From Ignavibacteria bacterium (GTDB taxonomy: Bacteria; Bacteroidota; Ignavibacteria; Ch128b): DNA of 64,000 nucleotides. Where the stretch lies: positions 124,001-188,000 of the forward strand of contig JABLYA010000002.1 in NCBI GenBank assembly GCA_013177855.1, given 5' to 3'. Positions within the stretch are counted from its first letter, which is position 1, and each line of letters starts with the position of its first letter. Below, piece after piece: positions 1 to 9,044 of this stretch. The translations under genes were made by a program, and so were the position numbers. Below the pieces are notes generated by a model. The model did not search any database. It was not told the origin of the DNA and was given only the letters and a program-made list of their open reading frames with translations.

Positions 1-1341
1 ACCGAAGAAAGAGTTAATTACACTTGAAATAATTCTTGCGTTTACAAGATCTTGAGGTCCAAAATTTTCTGTTTCCTGAATGTTCATTTTTTCTCTAATG
101 GTTCTTGCTAATCTTGCAAACGCAGTGTTGAATTGCTGAGTTAATTGCTCTCCTACTGTTCTAACTCTTCTATTTCCAAGATGATCAATATCATCAATTG
201 GATGTTTTCCATCTTTTAAGTCAATTAAATACTTTATGATTGCAATAATATCTTCTTTAGTAAGGATTGTAATATCTTCTGGAATGTTCAATCCAAGTTT
301 AACATTCATTCTATGGCGGCCAACTTCACCAAGATCATATCTTTTTGGATTGAAGAATAATTTATCAATCAACCCTCTTGCTGTTTCAAGATCTGGTGCT
401 TCGGTTGCTCTAAGTTGCTTATAAATTGCTTCAAGAGCTTCTTCTTCACTGTGAGCAATATCATTCTCGAGTGTGTTTAAGATTAAATGGCCATCAACGG
501 AGTCAATTTGTTTAATAAATTTTACTTTTTTATTACCAGTTTTCTTTGCCCTTTGTAAAATTTCCTCAGTAAACTCTGTATCCTTAGTCGCAAAAATTTC
601 CCCCGTTGAAAAATCAATTAAATCGGAAGCTATTTTTCTGCCAAAGTAATCCTTAATATTAGATTTATTTAAGTCAACTTCTTCATAGAGATCGAACAAT
701 TCAAGAATTTGTTCATCAGAAGAATATCCAATTGCTCTGAGTAGAGTTGTTGCAGGGAATTTTTTCTTTCTATCAATATAAACATACATCATATTGGAGA
801 TGTCAGTAGCAAACTCAACCCACGAGCCTTTAAATGGAATCACCCTTCCAGTATAAATCATTGTTCCATTTGGGTGCATAGTTTCTGAGAAAACAACACC
901 TGGTGAACGATGCAATTGACTGACTATTGCTCGTTCAGCACCATTAATAATAAAACTTCCCTTTGGTGTCATATAGGGCAAGTTTCCAAGATATACATCT
1001 TGCTCGACCGATTGAACAAACTCTTGTGTTTCAAGATCACGAATGGAGAGACGCATCTTGGCTTTTAGAGGCACAGCATAAGTCAATCCTCTTTCAAGGC
1101 ATTCCTGAATTGTATATCTCGGTTTTTCAACATAATATTCAACAAAATCAAGTTTATAATTTTCCCTTTGATCTAACACCGGGAAGTTTTGAAGGAAAAC
1201 ACTTTGTAAACCTTTGTTTTCTCTCTTTTCTGGTGGAACTTTAGACTGGAGAAAATCTTCAAACGATTCAAGTTGCACTGCCAATAAATCCGGAGCCTCA
1301 ACTGCACTTTTAATTTTTGAGAATGATATTCTGTCTGCCAC
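1..1341 (-). CDS. rpoB: RNA polymerase beta subunit, N-terminal part (runs off left edge)
   Basis: Beta subunit of RNA polymerase, forming one side of the catalytic cleft. The reverse strand is open for 447 codons from a GTG at 1339-1341, preceded by GGAGAT 6 bases upstream. The product begins VADRISFSKIKSAVEAPDLL and contains the beta-lobe/protrusion stretches GSFIINGAERAIVSQLHRSP, GRVIPFKGSWVEF and HPIDDIDHLGNRRVRTVGEQ, which are diagnostic of RpoB. The C-terminal two thirds, with the active site, lie outside the window. It follows rplL with a 106-base gap that holds a hairpin, the usual rplJL-rpoBC arrangement. Identity is essentially certain. Confidence 0.97.
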   Translation of the reverse strand, partial: MADRISFSKIKSAVEAPDLLAVQLESFEDFLQSKVPPEKRENKGLQSVFLQNFPVLDQRENYKLDFVEYYVEKPRYTIQECLERGLTYAVPLKAKMRLSIRDLETQEFVQSVEQDVYLGNLPYMTPKGSFIINGAERAIVSQLHRSPGVVFSETMHPNGTMIYTGRVIPFKGSWVEFATDISNMMYVYIDRKKKFPATTLLRAIGYSSDEQILELFDLYEEVDLNKSNIKDYFGRKIASDLIDFSTGEIFATKDTEFTEEILQRAKKTGNKKVKFIKQIDSVDGHLILNTLENDIAHSEEEALEAIYKQLRATEAPDLETARGLIDKLFFNPKRYDLGEVGRHRMNVKLGLNIPEDITILTKEDIIAIIKYLIDLKDGKHPIDDIDHLGNRRVRTVGEQLTQQFNTAFARLARTIREKMNIQETENFGPQDLVNARIISSVINSFFG

Positions 1342-1380
1342 TTTTACATCTCCAATAACTTATTATTGATTGTTACCAAT

Positions 1381-1424
1381 AAAAATGGAAAATGATGAGC
1401 CGTGGTTTTGACTCATCACTTTCC
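1381..1424 (-). terminator. Hairpin between rplL and rpoB, probable attenuator
   Basis: Read on the minus strand, the arms at 1412-1424 and 1387-1399 pair over 13 bp with one mismatch (GGAAAGTGATGAG against CTCATCATTTTCC). The loop is 12 bases and is followed directly by ATTTTTA. A stem plus short T-run inside the operon fits a partial terminator or processing site that sets rpoB output relative to the more abundant L7/L12. An attenuator at this junction is known in Escherichia coli; its use here is inferred. Confidence 0.6.
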
Positions 1425-1447
1425 TGAAAAAAATATTTATAGAAAAA

Positions 1448-1831
1448 TTATTTAATCTCGACTTTACCGCCAGCTTCTTCAATTTCTTTCTTAATTTTTT
1501 CAGCTTCTTCTTTACTAACACCTTCTTTGATTGTTTTTGGAGCTGAATCAACAAGATCTTTTGCTTCTTTCAAACCTAAACCTGTATGAGCACGGACAAC
1601 TTTTATAACATTAATTTTTTGTGCACCTGCATCAGTTAATACAACATTAAATTCAGTTTTCTCTTCTTGAGCTGGTGCTGCGGGTCCACCTGCTGCTGGA
1701 GCTCCTGCCATTACAACTGGGGCAGCAGCGGTTACACCAAATTCTTCTTCTAATGCTTTCTTTAATTCGGCAGCTTCTGTTAAAGTCAATCCTTTAATTT
1801 GCTCTACTAAACTTGCTACTTTCTCTGTCAT
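1448..1831 (-). CDS. rplL: 50S ribosomal protein L7/L12
   Basis: L7/L12 stalk protein, present in several copies on the large subunit, where it recruits translational GTPases. At 127 residues it has the usual length. It shows the helical N-terminal dimerisation domain (to about 35), an Ala/Pro/Gly-rich hinge (about 36-56) and the C-terminal factor-binding domain with the [19 protein letters not shown] motif. It lies 20 bases downstream of rplJ, its binding partner, and upstream of the rpoB attenuator-like hairpin. No oddities were seen. Confidence 0.98.
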   Translation of the reverse strand: MTEKVASLVEQIKGLTLTEAAELKKALEEEFGVTAAAPVVMAGAPAAGGPAAPAQEEKTEFNVVLTDAGAQKINVIKVVRAHTGLGLKEAKDLVDSAPKTIKEGVSKEEAEKIKKEIEEAGGKVEIK

Positions 1832-1851
1832 TTTAATAACTCCTGATTTTT

Positions 1852-2376
1852 TTAATTACTTTCTTGTTTTTTAATGTAAGCATCAAGAACACCAACAAGA
1901 TCACGCATTACTGCATTGATAGTTCCAATCAAACCAGATATTGGCGATTGGATACCACCAATGATACCTGCAATGATCTCTGGTTTTGATGGTAATGAAG
2001 CCAATTCATCTAATTTTGAACCATCATAAAATGAGGATTCGATATAACAAGCTTTTAAATCTAGCTTGTTATATTTTTCTCTAAATTTTTTGATAATCTT
2101 TGCAGGAACGACCGGATCTTCATTTGAAATTGCAATACCTGTCATTCCAACAAGATATTCTTTTGCCTTTTCAAAGCGGTTAATTTGATCAATTGCAAGT
2201 TTTGCCAGAGTATTTTTTACAACGCGATACTCCACATTAGCTTTACGAAATTCACGACGAAGTTCATTTACTTCTTCAACAGTAATCCCCTGGTAGTTAA
2301 GAAGATAAAGACCTGTCGCATTCTTCAACTTATCGGCAACCCTTGCAACGATCTCGGCTTTTTCAGCTTTATTCAT
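1852..2376 (-). CDS. rplJ: 50S ribosomal protein L10
   Basis: L10 anchors the L7/L12 dimers to 23S rRNA and with them usually represses its own operon. The 174-residue product has the typical N-terminal half ([20 protein letters not shown], then [20 protein letters not shown]) and a C-terminal helix for L7/L12 binding. It follows rplA after 69 bases. That gap is where an L10-type leader could sit, but I could not draw a convincing leader structure. Length and position are normal. Confidence 0.98.
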   Translation of the reverse strand: MNKAEKAEIVARVADKLKNATGLYLLNYQGITVEEVNELRREFRKANVEYRVVKNTLAKLAIDQINRFEKAKEYLVGMTGIAISNEDPVVPAKIIKKFREKYNKLDLKACYIESSFYDGSKLDELASLPSKPEIIAGIIGGIQSPISGLIGTINAVMRDLVGVLDAYIKKQESN

Positions 2377-2445
2377 AATTCAACCTATCCTTAATAGATT
2401 TACACCGTTAATATTTAGAAGCTTAAGAGTGCGTAATAGTCACTT

Positions 2446-3141
2446 TTATAAATTAGTTAACTCATTTCGATCTACCTTAATTCCAGGACCCATTGTACTG
2501 GATAGATAAATCGATTTTACATATTGACCTTTTGCCGAAGCAGGTTTTAATCTGAGAATTGTGCTCATCAAAGCTTTAAAATTCTCAATTAGTTTTTGAG
2601 CATCAAAAGATGCTTTCCCAATCGATGCATGAACAATTCCCGCTTTATCGACTCGGAATTGAATTTTACCTGCTTTTAATTCCTTAACAACTTTTCCAAC
2701 ATCATTAGTAACAGTTCCGCTCTTTGGATTAGGCATTAAACCTCGAGCACCCAAAATTTTTCCAAGCTTACCGACTTCTGGCATAACATCGGGGGTTGCA
2801 ACTACAACATCGAAGTCTAACCAACCTTCTTGAATTTTCTTTATATATTCATCAAATCCAACATAATCAGCACCTGCCTCTTTTGCTTCAGTTTCTTTTG
2901 GTCCACGAGTTAAAACCAAAACTTTTACTTCCTTTCCAGTTCCATGAGGTAAAACTACTGTACCTCTAACCATTTGATCAGCATGTCTTGGATCAACACC
3001 CAACCTAACAGCTACATCAACCGATTCATCGAACTTTGCATTGGCTAATTTTTTAACAAGCTCAACTGCTTCGGATAATTTATATTCTTTTTTCTTATCG
3101 ATTGATGAAAGATTATTTTTTACTCTTTTACTTACTTTCAT
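2446..3141 (-). CDS. rplA: 50S ribosomal protein L1
   Basis: L1 forms the mobile L1 stalk that helps release E-site tRNA. At 231 residues it is full length. Family hallmarks include [33 protein letters not shown] and the [17 protein letters not shown]-type stretch, read here as [17 protein letters not shown]. It lies 15 bases after rplK, so the pair is almost certainly co-transcribed, and L1 commonly controls this pair by binding their mRNA. No specific L1-binding mimic was identified. Confidence 0.98.
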   Translation of the reverse strand: MKVSKRVKNNLSSIDKKKEYKLSEAVELVKKLANAKFDESVDVAVRLGVDPRHADQMVRGTVVLPHGTGKEVKVLVLTRGPKETEAKEAGADYVGFDEYIKKIQEGWLDFDVVVATPDVMPEVGKLGKILGARGLMPNPKSGTVTNDVGKVVKELKAGKIQFRVDKAGIVHASIGKASFDAQKLIENFKALMSTILRLKPASAKGQYVKSIYLSSTMGPGIKVDRNELTNL

Positions 3142-3156
3142 ATCAAACCTATTTTT

Positions 3157-3582
3157 TTATCCTTCTACGGTGATACCCATACTTCTTGCAGTTCCTTCGA
3201 TCATACTCATTGCTGCTTCAAGTGAAGCCGCATTTAAGTCAGGCATTTTCATCATTGCAATTTCTTTTATCTGTTCTTTTGTGACTTTCCCAACTTTTAC
3301 TCTGTTTGGTTCAGCTGAACCTTTCTCTATTTTAGCAGCTTTGAGTAGTAATACTGATGCTGGAGGAGTTTTTGTAATAAAAGTAAATGATTTATCAGAA
3401 TAAACAGTAATAACAACAGGTATAATTAATCCCGCTTGATTTTGAGTTCTTGCGTTGAATTGCTTGCAGAACTCCATAATATTAACACCTTTTTGACCTA
3501 ATGCAGGGCCAACTGGTGGAGCGGGGTTTGCCTGTCCTGCTGGAATTTGAAGTTTTATGTAACCAACTATTTTCTTAGCCAT
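3157..3582 (-). CDS. rplK: 50S ribosomal protein L11
   Basis: L11 binds the GTPase-associated region of 23S rRNA next to the L7/L12 stalk. The product is 141 residues, the standard length. It has the N-terminal [20 protein letters not shown] segment and the C-terminal rRNA-binding part ending [18 protein letters not shown]. It starts 16 bases after the nusG stop and leads into rplA, the classic secE-nusG-rplK-rplA order. Identity is certain from sequence and order. Confidence 0.98.
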   Translation of the reverse strand: MAKKIVGYIKLQIPAGQANPAPPVGPALGQKGVNIMEFCKQFNARTQNQAGLIIPVVITVYSDKSFTFITKTPPASVLLLKAAKIEKGSAEPNRVKVGKVTKEQIKEIAMMKMPDLNAASLEAAMSMIEGTARSMGITVEG

Positions 3583-3598
3583 AACTTTCTCTCAAAAT

Positions 3599-4132
3599 TT
3601 ATTTTTCTAATTCTGCTTGAGTAAAATCTATTTCTACTGGTGTCTTGCGACCAAAAATACTAACCATTACTTTTAATTTAAGCTTCTCATTATTTACTTC
3701 CTGGACGGTACCTTTTAATTTGGCAAAAGGACCATTAGTAATAACAATAGGATCGCCTACTTTAAATGGAGTTTCGATTCTTTCACCTTTTGCTTCGGCT
3801 TGAATCTTTCCAATTATTCTTTCAACTTCACTAGGTTGAAGAGGTTGTGGGCGATTTTTTGTACCCAGAAAACCCATTACTGATGGAATACTTAGAATAA
3901 TATCAATGATCTTTTTATCAAGTTCCGCTTCGATTAGAATATAACCAGGGAAAAAACTTTTATTCTTTTGTTTTTTCTTCCCGTCTTTTACTTCAAAAAC
4001 TTTTTCTACAGGAATCAAAATTTGTTTAATGTAAGGTTGTAAATTTCTAAACTCAATTTCCTTTTCGAGCGCCGTCTTTACTTTATTCTCGTGACCCGAA
4101 AATGTTCTCAACACATACCACTTAAAGCTCAT
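3599..4132 (-). CDS. nusG: Transcription elongation/antitermination factor NusG
   Basis: NusG binds the RNA polymerase clamp, suppresses or stimulates pausing, and can link polymerase to Rho or the ribosome. The 177-residue protein has the NGN domain (WYVLRTFSGHENKVKTALE near the N-terminus, and PGYILIEAELD) and a C-terminal KOW domain around 122-150 (VGDPIVITNGPFAKLKGTV). It is separated from secE by 2 bases, so translation of the pair is probably coupled. Length is normal for a compact bacterial NusG, without the insert seen in some lineages. Confidence 0.98.
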   Translation of the reverse strand: MSFKWYVLRTFSGHENKVKTALEKEIEFRNLQPYIKQILIPVEKVFEVKDGKKKQKNKSFFPGYILIEAELDKKIIDIILSIPSVMGFLGTKNRPQPLQPSEVERIIGKIQAEAKGERIETPFKVGDPIVITNGPFAKLKGTVQEVNNEKLKLKVMVSIFGRKTPVEIDFTQAELEK

Positions 4133-4134
4133 CT

Positions 4135-4317
4135 CTAAAAAATCCCTTTTATTATATTACTCAAAATCTGATCGATGATATAAACAAAAGCAGCGAGAAT
4201 TAAGCAAGTGATAATAACGAGCTGAGTTGAACCCTTAAGTTCTTCTTGTGTTGGCCAGGTAACTTTTTTCATCTCCCTGACAACATCGTTAATGTAATTA
4301 ATAATTTTTTGTTTCAT
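4135..4317 (-). CDS. secE: Preprotein translocase subunit SecE
   Basis: SecE stabilises SecY in the inner-membrane Sec channel. This is the short one-helix form (60 residues). It has an amphipathic N-terminal segment with the conserved VVREMKKVTWPTQEEL motif, then one membrane helix at about 33-55. It sits between tRNA-Trp and nusG, its usual place. The start is the ATG at 4315-4317. Confidence 0.97.
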   Translation of the reverse strand: MKQKIINYINDVVREMKKVTWPTQEELKGSTQLVIITCLILAAFVYIIDQILSNIIKGIF

Positions 4318-4337
4318 AAGTTATTTCCTGATTATGC

Positions 4338-4409
4338 ACGTCAGGAGGGACTCGAACCCCCAACCTGCGGTTTTGGAGACCGCTGCTCTACCAATTGAGC
4401 TACTGACGT
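4338..4409 (-). tRNA. tRNA-Trp (anticodon CCA)
   Basis: The 72-base minus-strand sequence folds as a cloverleaf with acceptor ACGTCAG/CTGACGT, D-stem GCTC/GAGC, anticodon stem GCGGT/ACCGC with loop CTCCAAA, and a T arm with loop TTCGAAC. The anticodon is CCA. The discriminator base is G and no CCA tail is encoded. It lies directly upstream of secE, a very common position for tRNA-Trp. Confidence 0.97.
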
Positions 4410-4414
4410 AAATT

Positions 4415-4564
4415 TTATTTTGTTTCCTTATGAATTGTATGTTTATTACACCACTTGCAATATTTTTTGTACTCTACTCTTCCCGAATGGAGCTTTTTAT
4501 TTTTGGTGGTAGTGTAATTTCTCCTTTTACACTCAGTACATTCTAATGTAATAATATCTCTCAT
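4415..4564 (-). CDS. rpmG: 50S ribosomal protein L33, zinc-binding form
   Basis: This 49-residue reading frame begins [20 protein letters not shown] and ends in a lysine-rich tail. It is L33, a small protein near the E site of the large subunit. Two CxxC pairs (C9/C12 and C36/C39) mark the zinc-binding (C+) form. It lies between tRNA-Thr and tRNA-Trp, 22 bases after the former and 5 before the latter, so it must be processed out of a mixed tRNA/mRNA transcript. The start is ATG at 4562-4564 and the stop is TAA at 4415-4417. The upstream Shine-Dalgarno is weak. Confidence 0.95.
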   Translation of the reverse strand: MRDIITLECTECKRRNYTTTKNKKLHSGRVEYKKYCKWCNKHTIHKETK

Positions 4565-4586
4565 TTTTCAATTCTCACTTTCTTGA

Positions 4587-4658
<72 letters not shown>

Positions 4659-4746
4659 AAATACACTATTTCAAATAAAAAAATTTCCCCTTAGAAAGGG
4701 AAAACACATTATCAAATTTCTCTAAATTTAATCTTAAAAGTTTTGA

Positions 4747-4818
4747 GCGGGAGACGGGACTCGAACCCGCGACCAACAGCTTGGAAGGCTGTGACTCTGC
4801 CAACTGAGTTACTCCCGC
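4747..4818 (-). tRNA. tRNA-Gly (anticodon TCC)
   Basis: Minus-strand cloverleaf of 72 bases: acceptor GCGGGAG/CTCCCGC, D-stem ACTC/GAGT, anticodon stem ACAGC/GCTGT with loop CTTCCAA, T-stem GCGGG/CCCGT. The anticodon is TCC. It is part of the Tyr-Gly-Thr cluster. Longer open frames across this region on both strands are translations of tRNA and not genes. Confidence 0.97.
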
Positions 4819-4852
4819 TTGTTTTACCAAAACTTTTAATGAACTTTCTGGT

Positions 4853-4935
4853 GGGTGGCGAGGGATTCGAACCCCCTAAGGCGTATGCCAACGGATTTAC
4901 AGTCCGCCCCGGCTCTCCAACTCCGGCGTCCACCC
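4853..4935 (-). tRNA. tRNA-Tyr (anticodon GTA)
   Basis: A class II tRNA of about 83 bases with a long variable arm, as expected for Tyr. The anticodon stem is GCGGA/TCCGT with loop CTGTAAA, and the T-loop is TTCGAAT. The acceptor ends GGGTGGA/GCCACCC pair over six positions, with an A-G mismatch at position 7. It is the first gene of the operon, about 20 bases after the predicted transcription start. Confidence 0.95.
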
Positions 4936-4961
4936 ATTTTATCTTATATTTTTAGCTTACA

Positions 4962-4990
4962 ATTATATTAATCTTATTTTAAAGATGCAA
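4962..4990 (-). promoter_or_regulatory. Near-consensus promoter of the tRNA/ribosomal operon
   Basis: On the minus strand TTGCAT (4985-4990), a 17-base spacer and TATAAT (4962-4967) form an almost perfect vegetative promoter. The predicted start is near 4955, just upstream of tRNA-Tyr. Strong promoters are expected for this operon. The rest of 4936-5185, shared with the divergent gene at 5186, shows no other structure I can support. Confidence 0.7.
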
Positions 4991-5185
4991 CTGAGTGGTT
5001 TATAGTAAAGTCAAAATTTTTTACTTCAATTGTTTTATTAATGTTTTCGTTAACAATAAAGAATATAATTTCATTGCGAGCTCAAAATTAAAATCAAAAT
5101 TAATCATTACTTTGAGAAAATACGAAACAAATAATATATTGCATTTGTTCAAGAGAGTGTAATTAATTAATGAGAGGACAGAAAA

Positions 5186-5701
5186 ATGAAAATTAAAAAT
5201 ATACTAATCGTAATTCTCTTGACATCAGGAATAATTTTTGGACAACTAAAAAGCCAAAAACCTCAAGAGATTAATGTTGGAAGTGCAATGCTTTCACCTA
5301 AATCGGGGAATCTATTATTCGGCTTTTTTAATCCATCAAATTTCAAGATGTCTCACTCTTATAATTTTTCCTACACCTCTTTTGGAAAATCAAGCCTTGC
5401 TTTAGGTGTTTACACAAATTCAATGTTCTATAAAATTTCTGATCCTCTCACAATGGAACTCGATATTAGTTTAACTCACTCACCATTTAACTCTTTTGGA
5501 AGAGAATTTCAAAATCAATTTAACGGCATTTTTGTAAGTCGTGCTGCATTAAATTGGAGACCTACTGAAAACACATTAATTAATGTTGAATTTCGGAATT
5601 TACCTTCCGCACTTTATCTAATGAATCCATATTATAGATATTATCCAAGCTGGTACCGTTACGATGAAGCAGGATTTAATGATTGGTATCTTGGAAGATG
5701 A
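5186..5701 (+). CDS. Exported protein of unknown function
   Basis: The 171-residue product begins with a clear signal peptide (MKIKNILIVILLTSGIIFGQ) that predicts export to the periplasm or outer membrane. The mature part is rich in aromatic residues, Ser and Asn, with alternating patterns such as FKMSHSYNFSYTSFGKSSLA that suggest beta strands. It ends in a Tyr-rich tail (YYRYYPSWYRYDEAGFNDWY). I do not recognise a family. It begins the plus-strand run that continues through rsfS and argS, with GAGAGGA upstream of the ATG. It could be a small barrel or a surface-attached beta protein. Confidence 0.7.
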   Translation: MKIKNILIVILLTSGIIFGQLKSQKPQEINVGSAMLSPKSGNLLFGFFNPSNFKMSHSYNFSYTSFGKSSLALGVYTNSMFYKISDPLTMELDISLTHSPFNSFGREFQNQFNGIFVSRAALNWRPTENTLINVEFRNLPSALYLMNPYYRYYPSWYRYDEAGFNDWYLGR

Positions 5702-5727
5702 AAAACGGAGGGAATTGATAGATCAAA

Positions 5728-6177
5728 GTGGCGGAGTCTCTTAAAACTAAAAATACACTCTTAAATATTACCCTCTTCTTTCTCGGACTTATTCTTTTAT
5801 TTATTGCATACAATATTTATCTATCACTTCAAAAACCTTCTGATGAAGATCTGGAAGAAAAAAATATTTCTGGGAAAATTATCCAGGTCAAAGTTTTAAA
5901 TGGGACACAAACTGATGGACTTGCAAAAAAGCTAACCGATTTTCTACGATCAAAAAATTTTGATGTAGTTATTCAAGGTAACTACAACGAAAGGAATGTA
6001 AAGAAAACTTTCATCATAGATCATAGAGGAGATAAAAAAATTCTTAGAAAAATAATTAAAGTTCTAAAGATTGATCCTGATCAGGTTAAAACTGATATTA
6101 AAGAATTCGAATTGACTGATGTAACAATTGTAATTGGCGAAGATTATCAAAAACTAAACAGTGAAATAAAATGGTAA
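5728..6177 (+). CDS. Membrane-anchored LytR_C domain protein
   Basis: The protein has 149 residues: a short cytoplasmic start, one membrane helix at about 11-32, a linker, then a LytR_C-type domain at about 50-140 (IQVKVLNGTQTDGLAKKLTDF, TDVTIVIGEDY). Such domains occur alone or at the end of LytR-CpsA-Psr cell-envelope enzymes; their exact role is not settled. The GTG start is forced, because in-frame stops lie just upstream at 5716 and 5719. A CGGAGGG motif sits about 16 bases ahead. The end overlaps rsfS by 7 bases, which suggests coupled translation. Confidence 0.75.
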   Translation: MAESLKTKNTLLNITLFFLGLILLFIAYNIYLSLQKPSDEDLEEKNISGKIIQVKVLNGTQTDGLAKKLTDFLRSKNFDVVIQGNYNERNVKKTFIIDHRGDKKILRKIIKVLKIDPDQVKTDIKEFELTDVTIVIGEDYQKLNSEIKW

Positions 6178-6545
6178 AAAGTGAAGCTTTAAAAGATTTA
6201 ATCGTCGAAAAAATCATCGAGAAAAAAGGAGAAAATATTCTGGTCCTTGACCTCAGAAAAATTACTTCTGTAACCGATTTTTTTGTTATCTGCTCAGGAA
6301 CAGTTGAACAACACATTAAGGCTATCAAAGATAATATCATCGAAAAACTTGAAGAAAAAGGAATCAAGTACTGGCACATTGAGGGCGAAAGAGCAAACAC
6401 TTGGGTACTCATTGATTATGTCGATGTTGTTGTTCACATCTTTCATCCATTGGCCAGAGATTATTACAAGCTTGAAAAATTATGGGCAGACGCAAAAGCG
6501 GAAAAAATTAAAACCGACTATGAACAAGTTGAGGTAAATAATTAA
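6171..6545 (+). CDS. rsfS: Ribosome silencing factor RsfS
   Basis: RsfS (YbeB/Iojap family) binds L14 on the large subunit and blocks joining with the 30S when nutrients run short. The protein has 124 residues, family length. Key stretches are ILVLDLRKITSVTDFFVICS and the end of the fold, WVLIDYVDVVVHIFHPLARD. It overlaps the LytR_C gene by 7 bases and is followed by argS after 6. A LytR_C or LytR-type gene next to rsfS is common in several phyla, which supports both calls. Confidence 0.95.
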   Translation: MVKSEALKDLIVEKIIEKKGENILVLDLRKITSVTDFFVICSGTVEQHIKAIKDNIIEKLEEKGIKYWHIEGERANTWVLIDYVDVVVHIFHPLARDYYKLEKLWADAKAEKIKTDYEQVEVNN

Positions 6546-6551
6546 ACAAAA

Positions 6552-8177
6552 ATGAAAAATTATCTTTACTTAATCTTTAAAAATCTTGAAGGCAAATTAT
6601 CTTTTATTAATACTGATAACATTATCTTCACAGTCCCTAAACAAAAAGAACATGGTGATTTTGCAACAAATTATCCTTTCTTACTCGCAAAGGAATTAAA
6701 AAAATCACCCAAAGAAATAGCTAATCAGATAGTTGAAAATTTGGAGGACACTGAAAACGCTCTTGAAAAAATTGAAGTAGCAGGAAACGGTTTCATTAAT
6801 TTTAAATTCAAGAAGGAATTTATTGACAAGCAGTTAAATCTTGTTCTTGAAAAATCATCTGAGTACGGAAAATCGAACAAATATCTCGGCAAAAAGGCAC
6901 AGGTTGAATTTGTTTCTGCAAATCCTACAGGCCCTCTGACTGTGGGACACGGACGAAACGCTGTTTTTGGAGATACAATTGCAAACCTTCTCTCTGCGGT
7001 CGGTTACAAAGTTGAGCGTGAATATTATTTTAATAATGCTGGCCGTCAAATGCGCGTATTGGCTGACTCAGTTCGATTAAGGTATCTGGAATTGCTTGGT
7101 GAAAAAATTGAATTTCCAGAGGATTATTATCAAGGCGAATACATAATTGATATAGCTAGAAAAATTTATGAAGAAAAAAAAGATGAACTAAAAAATTCAG
7201 ACGATCTTTCTTATTTCAAGAATATTGCAGAAAGAGAAATCTTCGCTGATATTAACAAAACCTTGAATCGACTCGGAATTAAGTTTGATAATTACTTTAA
7301 TGAAAATTCACTGTATGAAACCGGTAAAATTGATGAAGTCGTTAATGCATTTAAAGAAAAAGGATATTGTTATGAAAAAGATGGTGCTCTCTGGCTTGCT
7401 CTAACTAAAGCTGGACTTGAACAAGATAAAGTTATTATCAAAAGCACTGGCGAACCTACCTACCGATTGCCTGATATTGCATATCACATTGAAAAATTCA
7501 AACGAAATTATGATTTGATGGTCGATATCTTTGGCTCAGATCATATGGCTACATATCCTGATGTACTTGCAGGACTTCGAATTTTAGGTTACGACACTTC
7601 AAAGGTTAAAGTGCTTATTCATCAGTTTGTGACAATTGTGAAAGATGGTGAAATAGTTAAAATGTCGACTCGCAAAGCAAATTTTGTAACGCTTGATCAA
7701 TTAATTGACGAAGTTGGTGCCGATGTGGTTCGTTATTTTTTTCTGATGAGATCAATTTCCAGTCACTTGAATTTTGATATTGGACTTGCAAAAAAACAAA
7801 CTGACGAAAATCCTGTTTTTTATTTACAATATGCTCATGCAAGAATTTGCGGAATTTTGAGATTGGCAAAAGAGGAAGGTAAAAATCCTGGAAATAAATT
7901 TGAGCTTTTGAGAGAAGAAGAAGAAATCGAATTGATCAAACATATTTTAAATTACCCTGATATAGTTTTAAGATCTGCAGAAAATTTTGATCAACTGATT
8001 TTGATTAGCTATTTACATGAACTCGCTGAGTTATTCCACAAATTTTATCACGAACATCGTGTGTTGGGTCAGGAAGAAGAACTAACATCTGCAAGGCTCT
8101 CACTCTGCAAAGCAACACAGATTGTTCTGCAAAATGGACTTGCAATTCTTGGCGTGAAAGCACCTGAGAGAATGTAA
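6552..8177 (+). CDS. argS: Arginyl-tRNA synthetase
   Basis: A class I synthetase that charges tRNA-Arg in the cytoplasm. The 541-residue protein is the usual length. It has an N-terminal Add-1 domain, the HIGH-type motif PTGPLTVGHGR (125-135), the KMSKS-type motif KMSTRK (370-375) and a C-terminal anticodon-binding DALR domain. ArgS proteins in several groups carry such a variant KMSKS loop. It starts 6 bases after rsfS. The single-frame length shows no damage. Confidence 0.97.
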   Translation: MKNYLYLIFKNLEGKLSFINTDNIIFTVPKQKEHGDFATNYPFLLAKELKKSPKEIANQIVENLEDTENALEKIEVAGNGFINFKFKKEFIDKQLNLVLEKSSEYGKSNKYLGKKAQVEFVSANPTGPLTVGHGRNAVFGDTIANLLSAVGYKVEREYYFNNAGRQMRVLADSVRLRYLELLGEKIEFPEDYYQGEYIIDIARKIYEEKKDELKNSDDLSYFKNIAEREIFADINKTLNRLGIKFDNYFNENSLYETGKIDEVVNAFKEKGYCYEKDGALWLALTKAGLEQDKVIIKSTGEPTYRLPDIAYHIEKFKRNYDLMVDIFGSDHMATYPDVLAGLRILGYDTSKVKVLIHQFVTIVKDGEIVKMSTRKANFVTLDQLIDEVGADVVRYFFLMRSISSHLNFDIGLAKKQTDENPVFYLQYAHARICGILRLAKEEGKNPGNKFELLREEEEIELIKHILNYPDIVLRSAENFDQLILISYLHELAELFHKFYHEHRVLGQEEELTSARLSLCKATQIVLQNGLAILGVKAPERM

Positions 8178-8260
8178 TGCTTTAAATTAAATTATCTTGC
8201 GTTGAAAATTGATAAATCAAACCGCACATAATTTATTAATCCTCTAATCAGAAAATCACA

Positions 8261-9037
8261 ATGCCTAAATTCAAATTGACAATTGAATACGAAGGGACAC
8301 GATACAGCGGCTGGCAAATACAGAGAAATGCAAGAACAATTCAGGGTGAAATTATTGGTGCAATCAAAAAAGTTTTTGCGACAAACGATTTTGATTTTCA
8401 AGGTGCTGGCAGAACCGATGCTGGAGTTCATGCATTAAATCAAATAGCTCATCTCGATGTAAAAACAAATCTTTCGGAAGACAAAATTAAATTTGCACTG
8501 AACGATAATTTGCCCTCTGATATAAATATTCTGGCTGTCGAAAAAGTAAATAAATCATTTCACGCTAGAAAAGATGCGAAATATCGCTCATACCTTTATA
8601 TCATCAGTAAGAGACGAACTGCTTTTGCAAAGAAATTTGTTTGGTGGATAAAGGACGAGCTTAATTTTGAAAAAATGAATCTCGCTTCCAGGCACTTCAT
8701 TGGTCTAAAAAATTTTCAATCATTTGCTGATATAGACGATGAAGAAAAATCAACATTGGTTAAAATAGAAGATGTGCAGTTGAAAGAAGAAGGCTCGTTG
8801 ATTTTGATTAGAGTTATTGGTTCACATTTCCTCTGGAAAATGGTCAGAAGAATGGTTGGTGTGTTAGTCGAAATTGGCAGAGAAAATCTTACTGAAACTG
8901 AATTAATTAAAATGTTTGAATCAAATACAGATTTACCTTTAAAATTTACAGCCCCACCATCTGGATTATATCTTGAAAATGTTTTCTATTCGAATAATTA
9001 TAAGCTTCCTGAATTAAAATCCTGGATCAAATTATAG
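8261..9037 (+). CDS. truA: tRNA pseudouridine(38-40) synthase TruA
   Basis: TruA isomerises uridines 38-40 in tRNA anticodon arms. The 258-residue protein is full length. The catalytic aspartate is D53 in the signature GAGRTDAGVHA. The N-terminus, KLTIEYEGTRYSGWQIQ, is typical. It lies 83 bases after argS and is closed by the 9045-9084 hairpin. Confidence 0.97.
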   Translation: MPKFKLTIEYEGTRYSGWQIQRNARTIQGEIIGAIKKVFATNDFDFQGAGRTDAGVHALNQIAHLDVKTNLSEDKIKFALNDNLPSDINILAVEKVNKSFHARKDAKYRSYLYIISKRRTAFAKKFVWWIKDELNFEKMNLASRHFIGLKNFQSFADIDDEEKSTLVKIEDVQLKEEGSLILIRVIGSHFLWKMVRRMVGVLVEIGRENLTETELIKMFESNTDLPLKFTAPPSGLYLENVFYSNNYKLPELKSWIKL

Positions 9038-9044
9038 GAATACA

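Noticed and set aside
2377-2445. L10 leader between rplA and rplJ
   Set aside because: Gap is 69 bases and I could not draw the kink-turn structure; not listed as a feature.
4712-4955. Open frames of 70-73 codons on both strands
   Set aside because: They run across tRNA-Gly and tRNA-Tyr and have no ribosome site; they are tRNA sequence.
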